The position numbers and the translations under genes were made by a program. From Robinsoniella sp. (lineage in GTDB: Bacteria; Bacillota; Clostridia; Lachnospirales; Lachnospiraceae): 35,027 bases of DNA. This document shows positions 8,534-16,685 of the stretch, piece after piece. The DNA lies in the NCBI GenBank assembly GCA_022788205.1, contig JALEVQ010000085.1, positions 1-35,027 on the forward strand. The letters run 5' to 3'. The notes beneath the pieces were generated by a model. The model did no database searches. It worked only from the letters and a program-made list of their open reading frames with translations, and was not told where the DNA came from. The number at the start of each line of letters is the position of its first letter. Within the stretch, counting starts at the first letter, position 1.

Positions 8534-8881
8534 ATGAACGATATCATCAAAAATATTGAAGCTGCTCAGTTAAAGGCAGAAGTTCCACAGTTTAGAGTTG
8601 GAGATACCGTAAGAGTTTACGGAAAAATTAAAGAGGGAAACCGCGAGAGAATTCAGGTTTTCGAAGGCGTAGTTTTAAAGAAACAGGGCGGAAGCAACAG
8701 AGAGACTTTCACAGTAAGAAAGAATTCCAATGGTATTGGAGTAGAGAAGACTTGGCCATTACACTCCCCAAATGTTGAGAAAGTGGAAGTGGTAAGAACT
8801 GGTAAAGTCAGAAGAGCAAAACTGAATTACTTGAGAGATCGTGTTGGAAAGAGCGCGAAAGTAAAAGAATTAGTAAAATAA
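8534..8881 (+). CDS. rplS: Ribosomal protein L19
   Basis: A 115-residue large-subunit protein at the 30S-50S interface. The signature F-R-V-G-D-T-V-R-V, the R-I-Q-V-F-E-G-V-V segment and the C-terminal [11 protein letters not shown] are all present. The start follows a strong AAGGAGG. Codon use is visibly skewed toward AGA, AAA and GTA, as expected for a highly expressed gene. A terminator follows directly. Confidence 0.98.
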   Translation: MNDIIKNIEAAQLKAEVPQFRVGDTVRVYGKIKEGNRERIQVFEGVVLKKQGGSNRETFTVRKNSNGIGVEKTWPLHSPNVEKVEVVRTGKVRRAKLNYLRDRVGKSAKVKELVK

Positions 8882-8904
8882 TTAGTTATTAACTAAGAAT
8901 GAAC

Positions 8905-8940
8905 CAGGGACATATACGAGAGCGTATTTGTCCCTGTTTT
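8905..8940 (+). terminator. Intrinsic terminator after rplS
   Basis: CAGGGACA (8905-8912) pairs with TGTCCCTG (8929-8936), enclosing ATACG/CGTAT around an AGAG tetraloop, then TTTT (8937-8940). It lies inside the upstream extension of the signal peptidase frame and argues for that gene starting downstream. Confidence 0.85.
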
Positions 8941-8988
8941 CGAATCAGGGGAAAAATCACAGGGCGCAGTGTAGGAGAGAACAAAAGA

Positions 8989-9561
8989 ATGGGAGCGCGT
9001 AAAAAAAAGAATAAGGTAAAGAAAGGACCATTGGAGCAGATCAAATCGCTCTTTCGGTGGATCTTTCAGATCGCAGCAGTCATTTTGATTGCTTATGTAG
9101 TGGTGTTCCTTTGGGGACAGTCCAGAACAAATGTAGGGCAGGCGATGGAACCGACGCTCGCAGGGGGAGACCGTGTCTTGCTCAATACGTTTGCGTACCG
9201 CTTTGGCGGTCCCAAGAGAGGGGACATTATTTGTTTTAAGCCAAATGGAAACCAGAGAGCACAGTCACTTTTGCGCAGGGTGATTGGACTTCCAGGGGAG
9301 ACGATTCAGATTGTGGATGGAGTGATCTATATCAATGGGCGAATTTATATGGAATCACAGAACTTTCCAATTATGACTTCTTCCGGCATAGCGAAGGAGG
9401 AGATTGTACTTGGCGATTCGGAATATTTTGTGCTTGGGGACAACCGCAATCACAGTGAGGACAGTCGCTCGGCTGACATAGGCAGTGTACGGCTGGATGA
9501 CATCGAGGGGAAAGTCTGGTTTATCATTGCACCGCGCAGTCATTTTGGATTTGTATCATAA
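8989..9561 (+). CDS. Signal peptidase I homologue lacking both catalytic residues (probable pseudoenzyme)
   Basis: A 190-residue S26 family membrane protein with one N-terminal transmembrane segment (about 25-42) and an extracytoplasmic domain. Boxes outside the active site are intact (I-G-L-P-G-E, G-D-N-R-N-x-S-x-D-S-R). The nucleophile position is alanine (Ala52, codon GCG at 9142-9144, in Q-A-M-E-P-T-L where active enzymes have S-M-E-P-T-L). The general-base lysine is arginine (Arg96 in L-L-R-R-V-I-G). The frame is fully open, so this is not ordinary decay. An inactive paralogue beside an active one is known in Staphylococcus aureus (SpsA/SpsB). ATG 8989 is chosen because GGAGAG precedes it and the longer frame crosses a terminator. 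Confidence 0.9.
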   Translation: MGARKKKNKVKKGPLEQIKSLFRWIFQIAAVILIAYVVVFLWGQSRTNVGQAMEPTLAGGDRVLLNTFAYRFGGPKRGDIICFKPNGNQRAQSLLRRVIGLPGETIQIVDGVIYINGRIYMESQNFPIMTSSGIAKEEIVLGDSEYFVLGDNRNHSEDSRSADIGSVRLDDIEGKVWFIIAPRSHFGFVS

Positions 9562-9579
9562 AAATAAAGAGGTGAAGCG

Positions 9580-10431
9580 ATGAATTATCAGTGGTATCCT
9601 GGTCATATGACAAAAGCAAAAAGAATGATGCAGGAGGATATGAAGCTGATCGATCTTGTGATTGAGCTTGTGGATGCGAGAGTTCCCATGAGCAGCCGCA
9701 ATCCTGATATTGATGGGCTTGCAAAAAACAAGGCGAGAATGCTTCTCTTAAACAAGGCAGATTTAGCGGACGATGGGCAGAATGTGCGCTGGACAGAATA
9801 TTTTGAGAAGAAAGGTTTTTTTGTGGTGAAACTCAACTCCAGAAGCGGCGCAGGGATCAAGGCGGTTCACGCTATGATCCAGGAAGCCTGCAAGGAGAAG
9901 ATTGAGAGGGATCGGAAACGCGGGATCTTAAACCGCCCGGTACGTGCCATGGTGGTGGGCATTCCGAATGTCGGAAAATCGACGTTCATCAATACATTTG
10001 CCGGGAAGGCATGTGCCAAGACAGGAAACAAACCTGGAGTGACCAAAGGAAAGCAGTGGATCCGCCTGAACAAAAATGTGGAATTGCTGGATACGCCAGG
10101 AATTTTGTGGCCGAAATTTGAGGACCAGAGTGTGGGGCTGAAGCTTGCTATGATCGGCTCGATTAAGGACGATATCCTGAACCTGGAAGAACTGTCGTTG
10201 GATCTGATCCGGTTTCTGGCGGCAGATTATTGTGGTGTACTGAAGGAACGATATCAGTGTGAGGAAAGCAAAGAAGCTTTGGAAGTATTAAGCGAGATTG
10301 CCAGGAACCGTGCTTGCCGTCTGAAAGGGGATGAACTCGATCTCAACAAAGCGGCATCGATTCTGATCGATGATTTCAGAAACGGACGCCTTGGAAAAAT
10401 TACACTTGAATTTCCAGACATAATTGAGTAA
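9580..10431 (+). CDS. rbgA: Ribosome biogenesis GTPase RbgA (YlqF)
   Basis: A 283-residue circularly permuted GTPase needed for late 50S assembly. The motif order is permuted as expected: G4 N-K-A-D (58-61), G5-like S-R-S-G (77-80), then G1 G-I-P-N-V-G-K-S-T (127-135), G2 threonine in G-V-T-K-G and G3 D-T-P-G (171-174). The N-terminus W-Y-P-G-H-M-x-K-A is diagnostic. The start follows AAAGAGGTGAAGCG. It lies between two signal peptidase genes, whereas many Firmicutes have only one there. Confidence 0.97.
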   Translation: MNYQWYPGHMTKAKRMMQEDMKLIDLVIELVDARVPMSSRNPDIDGLAKNKARMLLLNKADLADDGQNVRWTEYFEKKGFFVVKLNSRSGAGIKAVHAMIQEACKEKIERDRKRGILNRPVRAMVVGIPNVGKSTFINTFAGKACAKTGNKPGVTKGKQWIRLNKNVELLDTPGILWPKFEDQSVGLKLAMIGSIKDDILNLEELSLDLIRFLAADYCGVLKERYQCEESKEALEVLSEIARNRACRLKGDELDLNKAASILIDDFRNGRLGKITLEFPDIIE

Positions 10432-10466
10432 GATAGAGATAATGACAGAAGAAAGTGGTGAAAAAC

Positions 10467-11048
10467 ATGAAGAATAAGGAAGAAAAAAACGAGATCGAGG
10501 AAAAAGAGGAAGGCTCAAGCAGATGGAAGAGTATTGTCAGCAATATTATCTGGATTTTAGTCATGCTCCTTGCCGTTTTTCTGATCGTCGAGTATGTAGG
10601 GCAGAGAACGCAGGTGAGCGGCAGATCTATGGAGGATACACTGCATAACGGGGATAACCTGATTGTGGATAAAATCTCCTACCGTTTCCGTGATCCGGAG
10701 CGATTTGACATCATCGTCTTCCCGCCAAATGAAAATGAGAAAACATACTATATTAAGCGTATCATCGGTCTGCCGGGAGAGACGGTTCAGATCGTTGACG
10801 GAAAGATCTATATCAACGGTGAAGTTCTGGAGGAAAATTACGGCAAAGAAGTGATGAAGGAAGCTGGAAGGGCATCCACGCCGATCGTGCTGGGCGGTGA
10901 TGAGTATTTCGTGCTCGGAGATAACCGAAATAACAGCACAGATAGCCGTTATCCTTCTGTTGGAAATGTGAAGAGATCTTCGATTGTCGGCAGAGCATGG
11001 GTGAGAATCTGGCCTCTGAGCGACTTTGGGGTGCTGAAACATCAGTAG
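10467..11048 (+). CDS. lepB: Signal peptidase I (active-type)
   Basis: A 193-residue type I leader peptidase that cleaves signal peptides on the outer face of the membrane. One transmembrane helix (about 24-44) follows a charged, Glu/Lys-rich cytoplasmic tail. The catalytic dyad is intact: Ser54 in R-S-M-E-D-T-L and Lys97 in Y-Y-I-K-R-I-I-G-L-P-G. The box G-D-N-R-N-N-S-x-D-S-R is present. The frame extends to a GTG at 10455, but ATG 10467 is better placed behind AGTGGTG (10454-10460). It is the likely working partner of the inactive homologue upstream. Confidence 0.94.
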   Translation: MKNKEEKNEIEEKEEGSSRWKSIVSNIIWILVMLLAVFLIVEYVGQRTQVSGRSMEDTLHNGDNLIVDKISYRFRDPERFDIIVFPPNENEKTYYIKRIIGLPGETVQIVDGKIYINGEVLEENYGKEVMKEAGRASTPIVLGGDEYFVLGDNRNNSTDSRYPSVGNVKRSSIVGRAWVRIWPLSDFGVLKHQ

Positions 11049-11068
11049 ATCACAGGCAGGAGAAGCAG

Positions 11069-11827
11069 ATGGCAAAAACAATTGCACAGATAAAAAAAGA
11101 ATTTGAGATGGCCGGCAGAGAAGAGCTTTCGGAGCTGTTTGCAGCATATGCGGACGACTCCAGAGCTGGCGTTGCCGGCTTAATTAGACAATATCAGAAA
11201 AAGGAAGAAGAGTTTCAAAAAGAACTGGCGCGTATTGAGGCGATGAAGGTGTATGAACACCGATATGGGGATCTGGGATTGATCTGCGGCATCGATGAGG
11301 CGGGGAGAGGACCTCTGGCGGGACCTGTCGTGGCAGGGGCTGTCATTTTGCCGAAGGATTCCAGAATCTTGTACCTGAATGACTCGAAGAAGCTCTCGGA
11401 AAAGAAAAGAGAGGAATTGTTTGATGTGATCATGGAACAGGCGATCGCAGTCGGCGTGGGTATCGTCGGACCGGCGCGGATCGATGAGATCAATATTTTG
11501 CAGGCGACATACGAGGCGATGCGCCAGGCGATCGGAAAGCTGGGCGTTGTGCCACAGATTCTCCTCAACGATGCGGTGACGATCCCGGAAGTGACGATCC
11601 CGCAGGTTCCGATCATCAAGGGGGATGCAAAGAGTGTCTCGATCGCGGCAGCGAGCATCATCGCAAAGGTGACGAGGGATCGCATGATGAGACAGTATGA
11701 CGAGCTGATGCCGGAGTATGGTTTCGCAGCGCATAAGGGATATGGGAGTGCAGCGCATATCGAGGCGATACAGAGATACGGTGCCTCACCGATTCACAGG
11801 GCGACTTTTATCAAAAATTTTCTGTGA
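11069..11827 (+). CDS. rnhB: Ribonuclease HII
   Basis: A 252-residue enzyme that nicks RNA in RNA-DNA hybrids, including single ribonucleotides in DNA. The active site motif G-I-D-E-A-G-R-G-P-L-A-G is followed by N-D-S-K-K-L and by K-x-D-A/G-D-A-K-type and S-I-A-A-A-S-I-I-A-K-V motifs. About 70 residues precede the catalytic domain, an N-terminal extension common in Firmicutes. The frame is open back into lepB, but ATG 11069 has CAGGAGAAG upstream and gives the family-like start M-A-K-T-I-A-Q-I-K. Confidence 0.97.
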   Translation: MAKTIAQIKKEFEMAGREELSELFAAYADDSRAGVAGLIRQYQKKEEEFQKELARIEAMKVYEHRYGDLGLICGIDEAGRGPLAGPVVAGAVILPKDSRILYLNDSKKLSEKKREELFDVIMEQAIAVGVGIVGPARIDEINILQATYEAMRQAIGKLGVVPQILLNDAVTIPEVTIPQVPIIKGDAKSVSIAAASIIAKVTRDRMMRQYDELMPEYGFAAHKGYGSAAHIEAIQRYGASPIHRATFIKNFL

Positions 11828-11856
11828 TGTGACATAAGAAAAAGGGGAATTAGGGA

Positions 11857-12225
11857 TTGAAGGAAGGAAAGCAGAGTAATCGCGAACTTGGAAGCCGCTA
11901 TGAATCCATAGCGGCTTCTTACTTAGAGGAAAAAGGTTATCAGATTCTTGAGCGCAATTATCGCAGCAGAAGAGGAGAGATTGATCTGATTGCGCTGGAT
12001 AGTGGAACGATCGTTTTTATCGAGGTAAAGTATCGCTCAGAGCGGAAAAAGGGCGATCCGCTCGAGGCGGTTGGGTGGAGAAAACAAAGCCAGATCTGTA
12101 GAACGGCGCGAGTATTTTTGATGGAGAGACAGATCTCTCCGGACCAGGCATGTCGGTTCGATGTGGTCGGGATTCTCGGCGGGGAGATTACACTGATTCA
12201 GAATGCGTTCGAGTTTCATGAATGA
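11857..12225 (+). CDS. yraN: YraN family endonuclease-like protein (UPF0102)
   Basis: A 122-residue protein with the restriction-endonuclease-like core G-E-I-D-L-I-A...F-I-E-V-K-Y-R, holding the E/D...E-x-K metal-binding pattern. The family start N-R-x-L-G-x-x-Y-E is present. Its cellular role is not firmly established. It follows rnhB by 29 bases, a common clostridial neighbour. The start is TTG 11857 behind AAAGGGGAATTAGGG. A non-ATG start is accepted because no internal ATG would keep the conserved N-terminus. Confidence 0.9.
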   Translation: MKEGKQSNRELGSRYESIAASYLEEKGYQILERNYRSRRGEIDLIALDSGTIVFIEVKYRSERKKGDPLEAVGWRKQSQICRTARVFLMERQISPDQACRFDVVGILGGEITLIQNAFEFHE

Positions 12226-12261
12226 TGAGAGTGACAGAAGAGTAGTTGAGGAGGATATACA

Positions 12262-13125
12262 ATGGCAGGACAGATTTCTTGGAAGAGGAAGGGCAACAGA
12301 GAAGTGATGCAGGAAAGGCAAAGCGCGCAGGTTCCGTATCTTGTGTTTCCGGCGCTGGAGAAGATACCTGGGATTGTGCATGGATTTTCAACGCGCCTTG
12401 GAGGAGTCAGCGAAGGGGATCTGTTCAGCATGAATTTCAGCTTTTCCAGAGAAAAAAGCAGAGAAAATGTGACAGAAAATTTCAGGCGGATGGGAGAGGC
12501 GGTCGGTTTTTCCATCGGACAGCTGGTGCTGTCCGATCAGACACATACCACAAATGTCAGAGTGGTGACAAGAGAGGATATAGGAAAGGGAATTCTGAGA
12601 GAGCGAGATTATCAGGATGTAGACGGAATGATTACCGATGAGCCTGGGATCGTGCTCGCCACATTTTTTGCAGACTGTGTGCCGCTTTTTTTTGTCGACC
12701 CGGTCAGAAAAGCGATTGGTCTTAGCCACTCTGGATGGCGCGGAACGGTAAACAAGATGGGACTTGTGACGGTGAAAAAAATGCAGGAGAATTTTGGGTG
12801 TGATCCAGAGAACATCATCGCGGCGATCGGTCCTTCGATCTGCCAGGACTGCTATGAAGTGAGTGAAGATGTGATCGATCAGTTTCGCAAGAATTTTGAA
12901 GAAAGTTGTCAGGATCAGCTCTATTACAGAAAGGCAAACGGCAAATATCAGTTGAACCTGTGGCGCGCAAATGAGCTGATTTTGCAGGAGGCAGGGATCA
13001 CAAAAGAACATATCTCCACCACAGATCTGTGTACGTGTTGTAATTCAGAATTACTCTATTCGCACCGTGCGTCGGAGGGAAAGAGAGGAAATCTGGGAGC
13101 GTTTCTTGGAATGGCGGAAGAATAA
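12262..13125 (+). CDS. pgeF: YfiH/PgeF-type multicopper-like oxidoreductase (peptidoglycan editing factor family)
   Basis: A 287-residue protein of the YfiH/LACC1 family, whose members have been described as polyphenol oxidases, purine nucleoside processing enzymes and peptidoglycan editing factors. Family motifs are present: V-H-G-F-S-T-R-L-G-G-V-S, T-F-F-A-D-C-V-P-L, S-H-S-G-W-R-G-T and G-P-S-I-C-Q-D-C-Y-E-V. The conserved metal-binding histidines and cysteine are contained in these motifs. The end T-C-C-N-x-E-L-x-Y-S-H-R is typical. Which reaction it performs here cannot be read from sequence. The start follows GAGGAGG. Confidence 0.92.
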   Translation: MAGQISWKRKGNREVMQERQSAQVPYLVFPALEKIPGIVHGFSTRLGGVSEGDLFSMNFSFSREKSRENVTENFRRMGEAVGFSIGQLVLSDQTHTTNVRVVTREDIGKGILRERDYQDVDGMITDEPGIVLATFFADCVPLFFVDPVRKAIGLSHSGWRGTVNKMGLVTVKKMQENFGCDPENIIAAIGPSICQDCYEVSEDVIDQFRKNFEESCQDQLYYRKANGKYQLNLWRANELILQEAGITKEHISTTDLCTCCNSELLYSHRASEGKRGNLGAFLGMAEE

Positions 13126-13173
13126 AGAAAATGCAAGGAAGAACGGAAAAATATGACAGAGGAGGAAAACGGT

Positions 13174-13725
13174 ATGGAACGAGTAATTCGACCGGCGACA
13201 AAAGAAGATGTGAAAGAGATGCTTGCCATCTATGCACCGTATGTGACGGACACAACCGTAAGTTTTGAGTATGAGGTGCCTTCAGAGAAAGAGTTCGCGG
13301 CGCGTCTGGAAAAGGTGAGTGCGTTTTATCCATGGCTTGTCTGTGAGGAAGATGGGCAGGTACTTGGATATGCCTACGCCGGTGCTTTCCATGAGAGAAA
13401 AGCATATCAGTGGGATGCAGAACTGTCAATCTATGTAGACAGAAGCTGTCATAAAAAAGGGATCGGAAAAGAACTGTATGAGAAGTTGTTTGAGATTTTA
13501 AAGTTGCAGGGGATCTATCTGCTGTATGCACACATCACATATCCGAATGATGACAGTATTGCATTCCATGAGGCTATGGGCTTTCAGAAAATTGCACATT
13601 TTCCAAAGACGGGATACAAGCTCGGACAGTGGAGAGATACCATTTTTATGGAAAAACGTCTGAGTCCACTTCCGGACAAGCCTGCTGATCCACATGCGGC
13701 GGACATGGAACGGATATTTCAGTGA
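13174..13725 (+). CDS. GNAT acetyltransferase, phosphinothricin acetyltransferase-like
   Basis: A 183-residue N-acetyltransferase. The start I-R-P-A-T-x-x-D, the segment V-S-F-E-Y-E-V-P and the acetyl-CoA loop around H-K-K-G-I-G-K-E-L-Y match the Pat/Bar/YwnH-like subfamily. Many members of it acetylate amino-acid analogues or methionine sulfone/sulfoximine, but the natural substrate is unknown here. ATG 13174 is preferred over ATG 13153 because GGAGG (13161-13165) is spaced correctly for it. The gene is the last rightward gene before the convergent PRPP synthetase. Confidence 0.88.
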   Translation: MERVIRPATKEDVKEMLAIYAPYVTDTTVSFEYEVPSEKEFAARLEKVSAFYPWLVCEEDGQVLGYAYAGAFHERKAYQWDAELSIYVDRSCHKKGIGKELYEKLFEILKLQGIYLLYAHITYPNDDSIAFHEAMGFQKIAHFPKTGYKLGQWRDTIFMEKRLSPLPDKPADPHAADMERIFQ

Positions 13726-13736
13726 GAAAAAATTCA

Positions 13737-13806
13737 GGCGCATTCTCAGGCACTTCTCCAAAAGATCAACAGAATCTTTTTATGGAGAGAGGGCTGAGAA
13801 TGCGCC
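13737..13806 (-). terminator. Long inverted repeat between convergent genes, leftward terminator
   Basis: GGCGCATTCTCAG (13737-13749) is a perfect 13-bp complement of CTGAGAATGCGCC (13794-13806). Inside, CTCCA and AAAGAT pair with ATCTTT and TGGAG. Reading leftward, the stem is followed after a few bases by a T run (the A run at 13727-13732), so it fits a terminator for the leftward prs gene. Reading rightward the T run is further away. Confidence 0.7.
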
Positions 13807-13844
13807 GTCTGTCTTATCAAGTCTTTTTGTTGCAATCAGTGTTT

Positions 13845-15014
13845 CTATTTGTTAATTTTTTCCAGAAGAGCATGAATCTTCTCTGTCGGGGACTGCACAC
13901 GGCTGATCGAGACATCATGATTTAAGGAATCGATAATGCTTGCCAGAAATTTTGTCATGTCTGCCTCTTCATAGTACGGTCTCTCAAGCAGAGCCTTCGG
14001 GCGGTAATTTAAATTGGTCGTGACAACTTTCGTGATAAATCCCTTTTCATAAAAATCATCAAATTTTTCCAGACCGTCGGTAAACAGACCAAACGTTGTG
14101 CAGACAAAGACACGGTTTGCCTTTCTCTCTTTCAACTGTTTTGCCACATCGAGCATACTTTCTCCGGAAGAAATCATGTCGTCGATGATGATGACATCTT
14201 TTCCCTCTACAGAGTCGCCCAGAAATTCATGTGCGACGATCGGATTTTTTCCGTTTACAATTTTGGAGTAATCGCGGCGTTTGTAGAACATACCCATATC
14301 GACGCCGAGAATGTTGGAAAAATAGACAGCTCTGCTCATGGCACCTTCATCTGGACTGATGATCATCAGATGATCGTTGTCAAGACAGAGATCCGGCACG
14401 GAGTCGACCAGTGCTTTCAGAAACTGATACGTCGGCATAAAAGAATCAAATCCGTGCAGCGGGATTGCATTTTGTACACGCGGATCGTGTGCGTCAAAAG
14501 TGATAATGTTGGAGACACCCATGCGGATCAATTCCTGCAAGCCGATGGCACAGTCGAGAGATTCACGCCTGCTGCGCTTATGCTGGCGACCTTCATAGAG
14601 AAATGGCATGACTACATTGATGCGTCGCGCCTTTCCGGTCGCAGCGGAGATGATACGCTTTAGATCTTGAAAATGGTTATCCGGGGACATATGATTCAGG
14701 TGACCGCACACAGAATAAGTTAGAGAATAGTTGCAGACATCTACGAGAATAAAAAGATCTGTTCCGCGGATGGAAGCTCCGATTTCTCCTTTTCCTTCTC
14801 CACTTCCGAAGCGTGGACAACTGCAAGGTACGAGGTAAGAGTCAGCCATATAACCTTGGAAGGCGGCGCTGGAGTAATCGTGGGAAGGATTGGTCTTTCG
14901 GTATTCGACAATATGCTGATTGACAATCTCTGCGAAATCGCGGCATCCTTCCAAAGCGGCAATCCTTAAAGGACCTACAGGGATTGATGATTCTAAAGGT
15001 TCAAAATTTGACAT
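13845..15014 (-). CDS. prs: Ribose-phosphate pyrophosphokinase (PRPP synthetase)
   Basis: A 389-residue cytoplasmic enzyme that makes PRPP from ribose 5-phosphate and ATP for nucleotide, His and Trp synthesis. The PRPP-binding loop appears as D-V-I-I-I-D-D-M-I-S-S-G-E-S, and the ATP-site segment contains F-D-A-H-D-P-R. It is about 70 residues longer than the usual 310-320, with an N-terminal extension and insertions, a form I associate with Clostridia. The frame opens upstream, but the start at 15014 is fixed by AGGAGG (complement of 15021-15026) six bases away. A TATAAT on this strand (15042-15037) is a possible -10 box, though its -35 is weak. Confidence 0.93.
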   Translation of the reverse strand: MSNFEPLESSIPVGPLRIAALEGCRDFAEIVNQHIVEYRKTNPSHDYSSAAFQGYMADSYLVPCSCPRFGSGEGKGEIGASIRGTDLFILVDVCNYSLTYSVCGHLNHMSPDNHFQDLKRIISAATGKARRINVVMPFLYEGRQHKRSRRESLDCAIGLQELIRMGVSNIITFDAHDPRVQNAIPLHGFDSFMPTYQFLKALVDSVPDLCLDNDHLMIISPDEGAMSRAVYFSNILGVDMGMFYKRRDYSKIVNGKNPIVAHEFLGDSVEGKDVIIIDDMISSGESMLDVAKQLKERKANRVFVCTTFGLFTDGLEKFDDFYEKGFITKVVTTNLNYRPKALLERPYYEEADMTKFLASIIDSLNHDVSISRVQSPTEKIHALLEKINK

Positions 15015-15322
15015 ATCAGTCCTCCTGAAAATGTGTATTATAGAAGTAGAAAGAATACAAGTTGTAATGTAAAAAACATGTAAACTCACTCTATTTATAT
15101 CATTGTGAAATCATAGAGTCAAGAAAATTGTCAAGAAATGACGAGGAAAATCGCAAAAAGGCAGAGAGGGAGAGAGAAAAAGAAGAGGAGAGAGAAGGTA
15201 GAAAATGAGTGAAAATCTACAGTTGCATTTTATTATGTGATCAGGTATGATGATGGAGAAAAGAACATAGAGAGTAACTGAGGGAGGGTTCAGTTACACA
15301 GAAAGTAGGTTTGAAAGAAAAC
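15015..15322. other. Divergent intergenic region between prs and the DUF512 gene
   Basis: About 308 bases without a gene. The left part carries the prs Shine-Dalgarno and a possible leftward -10 box. The middle is a purine-rich tract, with 36 uninterrupted purines at 15163-15198. The right part has the rightward promoter at 15223-15251 and a leader hairpin, GTAACTGA (15274-15281) with TCAGTTAC (15290-15297). Confidence 0.6.
15223..15251 (+). promoter_or_regulatory. Promoter for the DUF512-der-plsY-gpsA operon
   Basis: TTGCAT (15223-15228) and TATGAT (15246-15251) are separated by exactly 17 bases. This is the only good rightward promoter between prs and the DUF512 gene. Confidence 0.75.
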
Positions 15323-15323
15323 G

Positions 15324-16685
15324 ATGAAGACAAACGAACATAAAATAGATCGTGTTCTGCCGGGAAGTATCGCACAGGAGATGGAAATTGAACCGGGCGA
15401 TATCCTTTTAGCGATTGATGGAAAAGAGATTGAGGATATTTTTGATTATCGTTATTTGGTGGAGAGTGAACAGATTGTCGTGCTGATTCGCAAACAAAAT
15501 GGTGAGGAGTGGGAACTGGAGATTGAAAAAGAGGAATATGAAGATTTAGGGCTGGAATTTGATAATGGTCTGATGGATGATTATCGTTCCTGCAGAAATA
15601 AATGTATCTTCTGCTTTATCGATCAGCTTCCAAAAGGCATGAGAGAGACTCTGTACTTTAAGGATGATGACTCCAGACTGTCCTATCTCCAGGGCAATTA
15701 TGTGACGCTGACGAACATGAGCGATCATGATATTGAGAAAATCATACGGTACCGTCTGGAGCCGATCAACATTTCTTTCCAGACGACAAACCCTGATCTG
15801 CGCTGTAAAATGCTGCACAATCGGTTTGCAGGGGAAGCGCTGAAAAAAGTAGACCGCCTGTATGAGGCGGAAATCGAGATGAACGGTCAGATTGTGCTCT
15901 GTAAAAATATCAATGACGGACAAGAACTGGAGCGCACGATCAGCGATCTGACACGCTATCTCCCTTATCTGACGAGTGTCTCGGTCGTCCCGGTGGGGTT
16001 AAGCCGATACCGTGATGGTCTGTATCCGCTGGAACCTTTCACAAAAGAGGATGCAAAAGAAGTACTGAAGATCGTGCACCGCTGGCAGAAGAAAATATAT
16101 CAGACATGCGGCAGTCATTTTATCCACGCCTCGGATGAATGGTACCTTCTCGCGCAGGAAGAGATCCCGGAGGAAGAACGGTATGACGGGTATATGCAGC
16201 TGGAAAACGGGGTCGGGATGATCCGCTCTCTGTGGGAAGAGGGAAAACTGGCACTCGAGGAGAGGACAGGCGATGATCGTTCCCACAAGGTATCCATTGC
16301 GACAGGAAGGCTTGCGGCGGATTATCTGCAAAAGCTTGCGGACCAGGTCACGCAGAAATATCCGAATGTAGAGATTATGATTTATCCGATTGAAAATAAA
16401 TTCTTTGGGGAACAAATTACAGTGGCAGGACTCTTGACGGGACAGGATCTGAGAGAGCAGCTGACTGGGAAAGATTTAGGAGAGCGTTTGCTGCTCTCGG
16501 AAAACATGTTTAAAAATGGAGAGACGGTCTTTCTTGACGACGTCAGCGCCGAGGAGCTGGAAAAAACTTTACAAACAAAAATAAATATTGTACAATCAAG
16601 CGGTTGGGATTTTGTAGAGGCAGTGCTGTTGGAGAAGAAGGATGAAATCCTGCAAAACAGCAGAAAGGAGAAGCATTATGAGTAA
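15324..16685 (+). CDS. DUF512 family protein: PDZ-like domain plus radical SAM-type Fe-S protein
   Basis: A 453-residue protein. An N-terminal PDZ-like domain (about 5-70; V-L-P-G-S-I-A...G-D-I-L-L-A-I-D-G) is followed by C90-x3-C94-x2-C97, the radical SAM cluster spacing, in [16 protein letters not shown]. The C-terminal part is the DUF512 domain. Members are widespread in Clostridia, commonly directly before der, and their reaction is unknown. The stop overlaps the der start by 8 bases, so translation is probably coupled. The ribosome binding site at ATG 15324 is weak. Confidence 0.92.
   Translation: MKTNEHKIDRVLPGSIAQEMEIEPGDILLAIDGKEIEDIFDYRYLVESEQIVVLIRKQNGEEWELEIEKEEYEDLGLEFDNGLMDDYRSCRNKCIFCFIDQLPKGMRETLYFKDDDSRLSYLQGNYVTLTNMSDHDIEKIIRYRLEPINISFQTTNPDLRCKMLHNRFAGEALKKVDRLYEAEIEMNGQIVLCKNINDGQELERTISDLTRYLPYLTSVSVVPVGLSRYRDGLYPLEPFTKEDAKEVLKIVHRWQKKIYQTCGSHFIHASDEWYLLAQEEIPEEERYDGYMQLENGVGMIRSLWEEGKLALEERTGDDRSHKVSIATGRLAADYLQKLADQVTQKYPNVEIMIYPIENKFFGEQITVAGLLTGQDLREQLTGKDLGERLLLSENMFKNGETVFLDDVSAEELEKTLQTKINIVQSSGWDFVEAVLLEKKDEILQNSRKEKHYE

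Noticed and set aside
8899-8988. Thirty-codon N-terminal extension of the first signal peptidase homologue
   Set aside because: It encodes the rplS terminator hairpin and lacks a ribosome binding site; ATG 8989 has one.
13722-13925. Open frame of 67 codons running over the inverted repeat and into prs
   Set aside because: It reads through the 13-bp inverted repeat and antisense to prs, with no ribosome binding site.
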